A stretch of DNA of 39,667 nt from NCBI GenBank assembly GCA_004138175.2, contig RYFE02000046.1:1-39667 (forward strand), written 5' to 3'. Made by a program: the position numbers and the translations under genes. Each line of letters opens with the position of its first letter. Positions within the stretch are counted from its first letter, which is position 1. Below are positions 32,003 to 39,625 of the stretch, piece by piece. The notes under the pieces are model-generated. The model ran no database searches. It worked only from the letters and a program-made list of their open reading frames with translations, and was not told the origin of the DNA. This stretch comes from Chloroflexales bacterium ZM16-3 (lineage in GTDB: Bacteria; Chloroflexota; Chloroflexia; Chloroflexales; Chloroflexaceae).

Positions 32003-32848
32003 TTACGGCTGTTCGCTGCCGGGGATTGCACCGCCCGCGCCGGGGATGCCCTCGGCTGGCACGGGTGCCTCCAGGTCGCTGATCGTCACCTGGCCGATAT
32101 CGAGGCGGTCGAGCGCGTCCAGGGGCAGCGACTCGGCACCGTAGCGCTCGCCCCAGAGCTGGAGTCCGGCGGCCTGGAGCGCCCAGATCGTGTGGGCCTG
32201 GTAGGGCGTCAGCTCCAGGTAGGCCACGCCCGCGCCCTCGTCCACATAGAGCACGCGCACCGAGCCAAGCAGGCGGCAGGCGTAGGGCCGGGCCTGTGCG
32301 CTGATCACCGACGGCGCGACCGAGGGCGCGCCCCCCGCCGCGCTGCGGGCCTGGTCGCACAGATCCGGGGCGCCACTCGGGTCGCTGAACCCGATGTTCA
32401 GCCGGTCGCGGTAGCTGATCGGCCCGACGGTGGCGGTGGCGAAGGGCAGGGGCACCATATTCAGAGTCAGCTGCTCGCCATTCGGGTAGACCGGCTGGCC
32501 GGGCGGCTCGGCTATGAGCATCGCAGGCTGAAGCAGGTCGCTCGCCCCCAGATTGCGCGCGGCGTACTGGCCGATCGCGGCGGCCGGGCGAGACACCCCG
32601 GCGAGCTGGGCGGGCCGGTGCAGCGGCAGCTCCACAACGCCCAGATCCTCGGCGCTGATCTGCTGGCCGTAGGGCACGTCGCGGGCGAGGATGATCACCG
32701 CCTCGGTCTTGCGGCTCTCCAGGAAGCCGAGGGCGGCCAGGGCGATGGCGGCGATCAGGCCAGCGGCGAGGATGATCGCCGGAAGCGGGTTGGCCCGCCT
32801 GCGTGTGAGGGCCTGTCCGAGCGGGGCGACGGGTGCGGTGGTGGACAT
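32003..32848 (-). CDS. cpaB: CpaB/RcpC-like SAF-domain protein
   Basis: This 281-residue protein has one N-terminal membrane helix (LPAIILAAGLIAAIALAALGFL), followed outside by a SAF domain (AVIILARDVPYGQQISAEDLGVVELPLHR). In Tad loci this is CpaB/RcpC, which bridges the inner-membrane platform to outer parts. The second part (~95-240) has YLELTPYQAHTIWALQAAGLQL, the usual CpaB C-terminal feature, and four Cys. AAGGAG precedes ATG 32848. No secretin gene is beside it, so if the cell has one envelope membrane the protein may serve another purpose. Confidence 0.8.
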   Translation of the reverse strand: MSTTAPVAPLGQALTRRRANPLPAIILAAGLIAAIALAALGFLESRKTEAVIILARDVPYGQQISAEDLGVVELPLHRPAQLAGVSRPAAAIGQYAARNLGASDLLQPAMLIAEPPGQPVYPNGEQLTLNMVPLPFATATVGPISYRDRLNIGFSDPSGAPDLCDQARSAAGGAPSVAPSVISAQARPYACRLLGSVRVLYVDEGAGVAYLELTPYQAHTIWALQAAGLQLWGERYGAESLPLDALDRLDIGQVTISDLEAPVPAEGIPGAGGAIPGSEQP

Positions 32849-32899
32849 TGGTGGGCTCTCCTTGGCAATACGAGGGCTGCGTGTTGCGTGCTGTCGTGA

Positions 32900-33445
32900 T
32901 CAGCGGATCGTGTCGAGGGTGTCGGCGGCGGTGATCAGCGGGGCGTACTCGCCCCAGCCCACCAGGCCGGTCATCGTTGGCTGAACCTCGGCGCAGAGGA
33001 GCGGGGTTATCTGTGTTGCATAGGTGCCGTTGCTGAAGCTACATGTGCCCCCGTGGGGGTAGACCGACCAGCGCACGCGTGCGGCCAGATCTTCGGCATC
33101 CTCGCCCAGCCCGCGCACCCCCGTCAGGTTGGTGCGCAGAAAGCGGTCCGCGCTGGCCAGCACCCCCGTGCAGGGGCCTGCGTGGCTCAGGGTGACGCCG
33201 ACACAGGGAGCGGATGCGCCCATGTCGCCCGCGCCGCGAGCCATGGCCGCGTAGTCGAAGCTCTGCACCGCCGAGCGGGTCGCCTGCTGGAGCGCGTCCT
33301 CGACCATGGCAACCTCCAGCCAGCGCTCGGAGACCTCGACCACCAGGAGGATGAAGGCGACCAGGAAGGGCAGGATCAGGGCGACAAAGACCACCGACTG
33401 GCCGCGTGTCTTGGCGCGCTTGTAGGCAACGGATTGGGCGATCAT
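32900..33445 (-). CDS. TadG/TadE-like pseudopilin
   Basis: This 181-residue protein has a short basic N-terminus ending in KTRGQSVVFVALILPFLVAFILLVVEVSERWLEV, the pattern of TadG/TadE pseudopilins: a Gly-Gln before the hydrophobic helix and a Glu early in the mature part. The rest (AQSFDYAAMARGAGD, then Cys-rich parts) is extracytoplasmic, with four Cys. Its ATG overlaps the upstream gene's TGA as ATGA (33442-33445), so the two are coupled. It is probably a minor pilin or an initiator of the Tad filament. Confidence 0.75.
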   Translation of the reverse strand: MIAQSVAYKRAKTRGQSVVFVALILPFLVAFILLVVEVSERWLEVAMVEDALQQATRSAVQSFDYAAMARGAGDMGASAPCVGVTLSHAGPCTGVLASADRFLRTNLTGVRGLGEDAEDLAARVRWSVYPHGGTCSFSNGTYATQITPLLCAEVQPTMTGLVGWGEYAPLITAADTLDTIR

Positions 33446-33882
33446 TGGCTATCCCTCTCAGCGGCGCGGGTGGCTTCGGCCCGCACGGTGAAGCGATCCA
33501 TCAGCCCCGGCACCGGCACCCACAGATCGCCCGAGTACGAGACCTGCACGGTGATCGGGTCGTAGCGCCGACAGGGGGTGCGCGTGCAGCTCACGGCGAT
33601 GCTTGCGCCGGAGGCTTCGGTGCCGACCCCGCTGTTGATCACGCCCTCGGCGGCGCTGGACGCGGCCGTCGTCATCCCGCCGGCCAGCGCTCCCTGGTGC
33701 GCGCCCACCCGCGCCGCCTGGTTGACGGTGTAGTTGGCCAGCAGCACCTGGCCGACCCCGACGAGGCCGAGCAGCAGCATAAGCAGCAGGGGCAGAACCA
33801 TCATGAACTCGATCAGGGCCTGGCCGCGCCGTTTTGGTGCCCTGGCGCGGGGTGGGAACGTCCGTTGTTTCCGCGTACGCAT
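33442..33882 (-). CDS. TadE-like minor pseudopilin
   Basis: This 146-residue protein has the TadE pattern: a basic start (MRTRKQRTFPPRARAPKRRG), then GQALIEFMMVLPLLLMLLLGLVGVGQVLLANYTVNQAARVGA. The RGQALIEF and LPLL segments are the TadE family signature, with Glu at +5 of the expected cleavage after Gly. Two Cys lie in the exposed part (SCTRTPCRR). AAGGAG precedes ATG 33882. It overlaps the following TadG-like gene by 4 nt. In Tad systems such proteins are processed by a dedicated peptidase, which is not seen in this window. Confidence 0.82.
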   Translation of the reverse strand: MRTRKQRTFPPRARAPKRRGQALIEFMMVLPLLLMLLLGLVGVGQVLLANYTVNQAARVGAHQGALAGGMTTAASSAAEGVINSGVGTEASGASIAVSCTRTPCRRYDPITVQVSYSGDLWVPVPGLMDRFTVRAEATRAAERDSQ

Positions 33883-33919
33883 GGGTGTCTCCTTCATTGT
33901 GGGCCACGGGGGCGGCCCG

Positions 33920-33946
33920 TATCGGCTATCAGCTATCGGCTATCCC
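33920..33946. repeat. TATCGGC heptamers after the surface protein gene
   Basis: TATCGGC, TATCAGC, TATCGGC and a partial unit run up to the stop codon of the surface-protein gene (33947-33949). They are the same heptamer as at 19964-20035, 14 kb away. Confidence 0.85.
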
Positions 33947-36900
33947 TCACCGGCTGCCCGGTGCGATCACGCTGCGCGGGACGATCAGGTTCACGGTGAA
34001 GTCCTGGGCGATCAGCTGCCGGGCCGGGTCGGGCAGCGGCACGACGGGGATGGGCGGCAGCGGCATCCCGTTGATGTCGCCTGGATAGGCGTTGACGATC
34101 CAGACCTCGACCTCCACCTGCACGGTGATACCGACCGACTCCAGCGGGTCGAGGGTGTACAGAAACACGTCGTTGCGCATGCGCGGCGCGGGCGGCTGCG
34201 TCCAGTAGGCGTGGGCCTGGGTCGTCAGCTGGGACTCGATCAGCGTAGCCGGGCTGCGGATCGCGTCGCGGTTCTCGCCGCCCAGGTAGGCGTAGGCGCA
34301 GCCGCTCAGCCGCTGCGGCACGGTCGTCGGTCGCGCCCCGGCCCTACACCCCGCCACGCCCCGGCTATCCGCCGCCTGCGGGTCCCGCACGGCCCCGTTG
34401 ACCGTGAAGCCCGCCACGCTCCAGCCGACCACCCGCGCCCGATACACATAGGGGAAGGGCAGCGGCTCGTCGGGGAAGGAGACCGCGCTCAGGCGCGGGG
34501 TGAAGTCCAGCACCTCACCGGCGGGCCAGCTGATCGCCGCCCCCTCCGAGAGGTATACCCCGTTGGTGGCGTCGCCGTCCTGGCTGTTCGGGTCCAGGTC
34601 GGAGTGGATAGCCAGCGTCAGGTCGCTGGCGGTCTGGCTGACCACGCTGGGCGGCTGCACCACATCCGTGTCCACGGCGGCGTGGTTGTCGCTCGGGTCG
34701 TCGCCGGGCGTGGTCGTGCTGATGTCCGCCGCGAAGTGCAGGGTCGCCCCCGCCGGTACGTCGGTCTGCACCACGATGTGGATCTGCCCGCCCGCGTTGG
34801 GGGCCAGCGTGCCCAGATCCCAGGTGAGCACCTGCCCGCTCACGCTGCTCGGCGATACATCAGCGCTCACATAGGTCACATCGGCGGGCAGGGTCGCCGT
34901 CAGCACCACCCCCTCGGCGGCGCGGGTCAGGCTCGGGTTGGCCCGGTACTGGTTGCCGTAGTCTAGCGTGTACCAGAAGGCGCTGCCCTGGCCGACGATG
35001 CTGCTGGGGCCAGCGGCGGTCACAAAGACGTTGGGCCGCACCACGCTGGCGCTGGCCGCGGCGCTGTTGTCGGCCTGGTCGGCGGGGCGCTCGGGCGTGG
35101 CCGTGGCGATGGTCGCCGTCACGTCGATTCGGTCGGCGGCGAAGGTTGCCGGTAGGCTCACCGGGATCACCCGGCTGCCGCTCGCGCCCGCTGCGAGGTC
35201 GCCCAGCGGGCAGTTCAGGGTGCGCGGGCCGACGCTGTAGGCGCAGCCGCTCGGCAGGCTGCCCAGCGTGACCCCGGCCGGGATGGTCATGGTCAGGCTG
35301 CTGCCGCGCGCCACGCCGGTGCCCGTGTTGCGGTAGGTCGCCGTGACGGTGCCGCTCTCGCCCACCGGGAAGGGCGACGGGCTGATGCTGATCCCTCCCA
35401 CGCCAGGGTTGGGGAACTGCACGGTCGTGGTCGCCGTGGCGCTGTTGTCGGCCGGGGCGTCGCCGGTGGTGGCGGTGCTAATCGTGGCGGTGTTGGCCAC
35501 GCTGGCGGCGGCGCTCACATCGGCCTTGGCGGCGAAGACCACGATGCCGCCCGCCCCCGCCGGGATGCTGGCGAAGGTGCAACTGACTCGGCGGGTCGCT
35601 GCGGTGTAGCTACACGCGCCGCCGGGGTTCTGGATGAAGCGGGCGAGGGTCACACCCGCCGGCAGGGTGTCGGCGATCTGCACGCTGGCGGCGGCAAAGC
35701 TGCCGCTGTTGGCGTAGGCCAGCGTGTACGTCAGCTCGTCGCCGACGAGGGCGGTGGCCGGGGCGCTCTTGGTGATACCGACCTCGGGCCGCACCAGGGT
35801 GCCGCTGCGCGAGCTGCTGTTGTTGGCGGGCGGGTCGCCGAGCGTGGTGGTGGTGATGCTGGCCTGATTGGTGATCGCCTGGCTGGTGGCCGCGCCGATG
35901 CTGGCCGGGGCGCGCACGGTCAGGGTGATCGCGCCGACCTGTCCGGCGAGCAGGGTGCCCAGGTTCCAGCGGATGGTCTGCCCACTGACACTACTTGGCG
36001 CACGGCTGGCCGAGACGTAGGTCAGCCCGGCGGGCAGGGTGTCCACGAGCTGGACGCCGACCGCTGGCAGCGCCCCGGCGTTGCCGTAGCTGAGGGTGTA
36101 GCTGAAGGTGCCGCCCACCAGCGCCTGGGCCGGGCCGCTCTTGGAGACCCACACGTCCGAGGTGTTTTGGGTCAGGCCCATGTCGAGGGTGCGCTGGTCG
36201 GCGCGGTTCTGCGGCATCGGCACGGCCACGCCGGTGATGCCGCCGCCCACCGTGCCATAGCGCTGCCCCTCCAGCTCGATGTAGCCGTATACGACACTCG
36301 CGTCGCTGTCGGCCGCGTCGTTCCCGCCGACGTTCGGCTGAACGAAATGCCAGCCCTGGGCGGCCAGGGTGGCCCGGCTGCTGGCCGCGATGCGGATGCT
36401 GACCGGCGTGTTCGGCGGGACGGCGAAGAGGTAGCGCCCCTGCGCGTCGGTGGTCAGGGTCGCCAGCGGCGGGGTCAGCGCCCCGCTGGCCCCGCCGCGG
36501 AACACGTCCATGGCCACGTTCGGGAAGCCAGGCTCCCCGGCGTCCTGCACGCCATCTCCATCGGTGTCCTTCCAGAGCCGCCCGCCGACGAGGGCGTAGG
36601 TGCAGAGCGTCTCCACATCGCCCAGCGAGGCCGCCTTGCCGCCCGCCGGGGAAGTCTCCGTGTTCAGGGTCTGCTCGCTCGTGATCGCCCCGCCGGTCGC
36701 GGCGTAGGTGCGCGTGCCGCTATAAAAACTACCCAGCAAAGAATTTGTCATCAGCTGCTCGGTGAAGGCGTTCGGCCCCGTCCCGCCCATGCTGATCGCC
36801 GCCGTGCCCATCAGGTTTTCTATATGGTAGGTCTCGCCCCTCGTATCGGCGGTATTGTCATCAAAGAAGTCGCCAATCGCGTCGCCCTGAATCTTCCAGA

Positions 36901-38134
36901 CACCACCGATGAGCTTGTAGGTTAGTACGTCGCCCTGGGATGTCGCCGTGTAGTGGTTTACCGCTGCATTTCTGCCGAAAAACTGGTCGCCGGTGCGGTC
37001 GCGCAGGCCCACAAACATGGTCCCCCCATCACGGGTAAAGGTGATGTCGGTGAGCATGGGCTGCGGGTGGCGTACGCTGCTCGCAAAGGTGAAATGAATC
37101 AGCTGAGCGTACGGGGTCCAGGAATTCCAGCCATGATGCTGTTTAACAGGCAAGTCCCCAAAGAAGGCGCTGTTTTTCTCACGAAGATCAAGACCGTCTG
37201 CACGGAGGTTTTGCGCCAGCGAGAGATACCAGGTACCCGTGGTGCCATTGCCACTCGCGTTGTGGGTGAGCACGTAGGCGGTAGGGACGCCCAGGAGGCT
37301 GCGCTCCGCCGAGTCGACCACACCGACCACCATGTACGGGCCGGTGGATTGGGTCAAGGCAATCTGCGGCGCGAAGCCGATGGCGAAGGGGCGCAGGTCG
37401 GCCAGCACCGCTGGGTCGCTGCTGATCATGCCGAAGGGGATGGCCAGCGGCGCCTGGCGCACCAGGGCACCGCCACTGATGATGTCATAGCGCTCGATCT
37501 GGCGCGTGTACAGGTTCATCGCGTAGAGCATGCGCCCGTCCGGGGAGACCTCCAGGTCGCCCAGGCCCACCTTGCCCACCTGCTCGACCATGCCGATATC
37601 CGCTGTATCGCTTGTGGGGCGATTCTCGACGCCCACGTTCGGGACAGTGGCGGCAAGCTGGTAGCTGCCCGTTGCAAAATCATACGCATAGATCGCGCCC
37701 AGGCCGTTGAGGCCGAGGCCAACGGTGCGCTTGAGGTAGGCGGCAGCGAAGAGGCGACGCACCCCGCTGATGCTGCCGTCGTCGTAGGCCAAGCCGTAGG
37801 TGGCACCGACGCCGCCATATACGGGGGTGTTCTGCCCCAAGCTCATACTGGCACCAACGGGAACCAAGGTGCTGCTGCTGCTGGCGGTGATCTGCATGAT
37901 CGCCGGGTCGGATATCGAGGAGATCGGAACGTAGGGACTCTGGAAGATGGTATTGGCTATAGTCGTGGTGGCGTAGGTGGGCGTGGCGCTGAGGCAGGGC
38001 ACAGCGCTGGCGAAGCCGCTGCCGCTGCTGACCTGGGCCTGCGCGGGGGCCGGGCGCGCGGCGAACGGCCCCGCCACCACGAGCAGCATGAGCAGGACGG
38101 TGAACACGCGGTGATGGAAGGGGGAAGGGGGCAT
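33947..38134 (-). CDS. Large secreted surface protein with SdrB-like and DUF11 repeats
   Basis: This 1395-residue protein begins with a signal peptide (HHRVFTVLLMLLVVAGPFA, cut near AQAQ). Residues ~40-500 are a Tyr/Gly/Thr-rich region that looks like a beta-propeller or adhesin head. Next comes an SdrD B-like domain with a calcium-type loop (KDTDGDGVQDAGEPGF, ~523), then four DUF11-like domains starting near 660 (VSKSGPAQALVGG), 783 (ITKSAPATALVGD), 911 and 1033. A ~240-residue tail from ~1156 ends VIAPGSR, with no LPXTG or C-terminal anchor helix. The organisation suggests a stalk and adhesin. AAGGAG sets ATG 38134. It leads the tad-like gene set, 64 bp before the tadE-like start. Confidence 0.85.
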   Translation of the reverse strand: MPPSPFHHRVFTVLLMLLVVAGPFAARPAPAQAQVSSGSGFASAVPCLSATPTYATTTIANTIFQSPYVPISSISDPAIMQITASSSSTLVPVGASMSLGQNTPVYGGVGATYGLAYDDGSISGVRRLFAAAYLKRTVGLGLNGLGAIYAYDFATGSYQLAATVPNVGVENRPTSDTADIGMVEQVGKVGLGDLEVSPDGRMLYAMNLYTRQIERYDIISGGALVRQAPLAIPFGMISSDPAVLADLRPFAIGFAPQIALTQSTGPYMVVGVVDSAERSLLGVPTAYVLTHNASGNGTTGTWYLSLAQNLRADGLDLREKNSAFFGDLPVKQHHGWNSWTPYAQLIHFTFASSVRHPQPMLTDITFTRDGGTMFVGLRDRTGDQFFGRNAAVNHYTATSQGDVLTYKLIGGVWKIQGDAIGDFFDDNTADTRGETYHIENLMGTAAISMGGTGPNAFTEQLMTNSLLGSFYSGTRTYAATGGAITSEQTLNTETSPAGGKAASLGDVETLCTYALVGGRLWKDTDGDGVQDAGEPGFPNVAMDVFRGGASGALTPPLATLTTDAQGRYLFAVPPNTPVSIRIAASSRATLAAQGWHFVQPNVGGNDAADSDASVVYGYIELEGQRYGTVGGGITGVAVPMPQNRADQRTLDMGLTQNTSDVWVSKSGPAQALVGGTFSYTLSYGNAGALPAVGVQLVDTLPAGLTYVSASRAPSSVSGQTIRWNLGTLLAGQVGAITLTVRAPASIGAATSQAITNQASITTTTLGDPPANNSSSRSGTLVRPEVGITKSAPATALVGDELTYTLAYANSGSFAAASVQIADTLPAGVTLARFIQNPGGACSYTAATRRVSCTFASIPAGAGGIVVFAAKADVSAAASVANTATISTATTGDAPADNSATATTTVQFPNPGVGGISISPSPFPVGESGTVTATYRNTGTGVARGSSLTMTIPAGVTLGSLPSGCAYSVGPRTLNCPLGDLAAGASGSRVIPVSLPATFAADRIDVTATIATATPERPADQADNSAAASASVVRPNVFVTAAGPSSIVGQGSAFWYTLDYGNQYRANPSLTRAAEGVVLTATLPADVTYVSADVSPSSVSGQVLTWDLGTLAPNAGGQIHIVVQTDVPAGATLHFAADISTTTPGDDPSDNHAAVDTDVVQPPSVVSQTASDLTLAIHSDLDPNSQDGDATNGVYLSEGAAISWPAGEVLDFTPRLSAVSFPDEPLPFPYVYRARVVGWSVAGFTVNGAVRDPQAADSRGVAGCRAGARPTTVPQRLSGCAYAYLGGENRDAIRSPATLIESQLTTQAHAYWTQPPAPRMRNDVFLYTLDPLESVGITVQVEVEVWIVNAYPGDINGMPLPPIPVVPLPDPARQLIAQDFTVNLIVPRSVIAPGSR

Positions 38135-38283
38135 ACCGTCTCCTTGCGACAACCGAAATATCCCAAACAATCCGCCTCAAGGCGGATACCGATTTACACG
38201 ATTACAGGTATACTGTGATCACGCGGCGGTAACGACCGCCGGTAGGATGGACCCAGACCCACCTTCACTACAGGAGTACATCC
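38135..38283. promoter_or_regulatory. Divergent intergenic region of surface protein and CAP genes
   Basis: The 149 bp must hold promoters for both directions. A small hairpin (TCCGCC, loop TCAA, GGCGGA) lies at 38171-38186, and TATACT at 38209-38214 is the best -10 for the plus strand, with no good -35. A GCGGCGGTAACGACCGCC stem lies near 38223-38240. Confidence 0.4.
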
Positions 38284-38889
38284 ATGACACACCGCACCCG
38301 CACGCTGTCCACCCTGTCCACCCTGTCCGTCTTGGCCGTCCTGCTCGGCCTGGCCGTCCTGCTGACAAGCTGGGGCGAGAAGGCCCGCGCCGCCGAGATG
38401 GACGCAACCTATACGGTCTACCTGCCGCTGGTGGAATGCCCGAGCTGCACCGGGAGCGCGGTGCCCGTCACCCCCGTGCCCGTCACCCCCACGCCGACGC
38501 CCGCCGAGGATGTCGCCGAGGTGATCCGGCTGGTGAACATTGAGCGGGCCAAGGTGGGCTGCCCCGCCGTGGTGGGCGAGCCGAACCTGATCGCCGCCAC
38601 CCAGGGGTGGGCCGAGTACATGCGAGCCAACAACATCGCCCAGCACGCCCCGGCCTCCTGGTACGCGCCCTACGGCTACGATGGGGCGCTGGAGAACATC
38701 GACGGCACCAGCACGGCCCAGCTGGCTGTGGAGCATTGGATGGCGTCGCATATGGGCCACCGCGAGAACCTGCTGTGGTGCTACCAGCCCGACGACCCCT
38801 CCTACCTCCCGGACGACGTGTACCTGGCGGGGGTGGGGCACGCGGGCACCTATTGGGTCTGGGGGCTCACCCTCAAGATGAACTACTAA
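38284..38889 (+). CDS. CAP/SCP-domain secreted protein
   Basis: This 201-residue protein begins with a signal peptide (LSTLSVLAVLLGLAVLLTSWGEKARA). After a Pro/Thr linker (VPVTPVPVTPTPTPAED) it has a CAP domain: VIRLVNIERAKVGCPAVV (CAP1-like N-terminal helix), WAEYMRANNIAQHAP (first His), ALENIDG (GENI-like) and HWMASHMGHRENLLW (second motif). CAP proteins are extracellular and may bind lipids, metals or peptides. AGGAG precedes ATG 38284. It is divergent from the surface-protein gene, suggesting a shared extracellular setting. A linker of this kind suggests display at a distance from the membrane. Confidence 0.9.
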   Translation: MTHRTRTLSTLSTLSVLAVLLGLAVLLTSWGEKARAAEMDATYTVYLPLVECPSCTGSAVPVTPVPVTPTPTPAEDVAEVIRLVNIERAKVGCPAVVGEPNLIAATQGWAEYMRANNIAQHAPASWYAPYGYDGALENIDGTSTAQLAVEHWMASHMGHRENLLWCYQPDDPSYLPDDVYLAGVGHAGTYWVWGLTLKMNY

Positions 38890-38910
38890 CCGTCCCATCG
38901 CGCCCTCCCC

Positions 38911-39123
38911 TCAGTGCCCCTGCCGCGTTGCGGCGGGGGCACGTTGTGTCTGCTGCTGGGCTGCGATGGCGTCAGCCGCCGCCGCGCCCAGCAGCCGCCC
39001 GGTGACGACGGCGAGGGCGCTATCGGCGCCGCGCCAGCAGCCCGCCCATGCGGCCACCTCGGCGGCGGCGCGGGCGGCGTCGGCCAGAGACAAGCAGGCA
39101 TGAGCATCGCCACTCAGGCACAT
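38911..39123 (-). CDS. Small Ala-rich protein of unknown function
   Basis: This 70-residue frame, starting at ATG 39123 (MCLSGDAHACLSLADAARAAAEVAAW), is Ala-rich and likely helical with three Cys. Its start overlaps the end of the upstream small gene by 10 nt in another frame, so it is either translationally coupled or the second half of a single gene split by a frameshift. No family recognised. The stop lies beside a terminator stem, which supports it being the end of a real transcript. Confidence 0.45.
   Translation of the reverse strand: MCLSGDAHACLSLADAARAAAEVAAWAGCWRGADSALAVVTGRLLGAAAADAIAAQQQTQRAPAATRQGH
38914..38942. terminator. 13-bp hairpin between convergent genes
   Basis: GTGCCCCTGCCGC (38914-38926) pairs with GCGGCGGGGGCAC (38930-38942) with one G-T pair and a 3-nt loop. 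It lies between the CAP gene (stop 38889) and the small minus-strand gene. Confidence 0.65.
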
Positions 39124-39308
39124 AGCGGCTGCTGCCAGATCTGCTCATCGGCGAGCGACGGCAAGGGGCACTCGGTCTCCAGATAGCGCTCTCGCGTAGA
39201 CTCATCGGAGAAGGCGCGCAGCCCCCCGTCTCCCCAGAGCTGCTCCAGATCACTCAGGCTGGCCGACTGCTGCACGCGGGCGTCCTCACTGCTGCTGTAC
39301 TCTGTCAT
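39114..39308 (-). CDS. Small acidic protein of unknown function
   Basis: This 64-residue acidic protein (MTEYSSSEDARVQQSASLSD, then LEQLWGDGGLRAFSDESTRERYLETE) is not recognised. GGGAGGA lies 9 nt before ATG 39308, a good ribosome site that favours it as real. The upstream extension of the frame lacks support. It overlaps the Ala-rich gene by 10 nt. The two together may be one ~135-residue protein if a single-base error or frameshift is present. Confidence 0.55.
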   Translation of the reverse strand: MTEYSSSEDARVQQSASLSDLEQLWGDGGLRAFSDESTRERYLETECPLPSLADEQIWQQPLCA

Positions 39309-39625
39309 CGCGGTTGTCCTCCCCAAGTAGGTGGGTCTGCTATGTTTGCTAGTAGACCGCACAGAAAGGCCCGATAGTTCGCCCAGCGGCGCAGCCATCG
39401 GGGCCATTCTGCGAAGGATGAAAGTACCAGGGGCAGGGGGGAGATCTGGACAGATCGGGGGGGCGCAACCTTATGCCTGGCTCATGCGGTGCATATCTCT
39501 ACGCGAATCAGATTGCAGATTGATGGAGCGGTACAACGGGCTACTCTCTAGCAACTCGGCTCAATCTCTATTACGAGAAATGCTGTAGAATACCGATCAT
39601 GCGGATCGGATTACTGACAATAGAG
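39309..39625. other. Intergenic region, no feature identified
   Basis: These 317 bp are less GC-rich than the rest and hold no convincing gene. They contain a small CCGATC/GATCGG stem near 39594-39609. They probably include the promoter of the small minus-strand genes. An open plus-strand frame here (39331-39588) has no ribosome site and no family features. Confidence 0.5.

Noticed and set aside
30725-32899. Long open frame (724 codons) antisense to cpaF-1 and cpaB
   Set aside because: Covers two well-recognised minus-strand genes and their repeat gap and has no domain or ribosome site.
37900-38134. LPXTG or C-terminal anchor in the surface protein
   Set aside because: None found: the N-terminal region holds a signal peptide and the C-terminus (around 33950) ends VIAPGSR with no sorting motif or helix.
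39331-39588. 85-codon plus-strand open frame
   Set aside because: No ribosome site, no recognised family, and an atypical composition for a membrane or soluble protein; likely chance.
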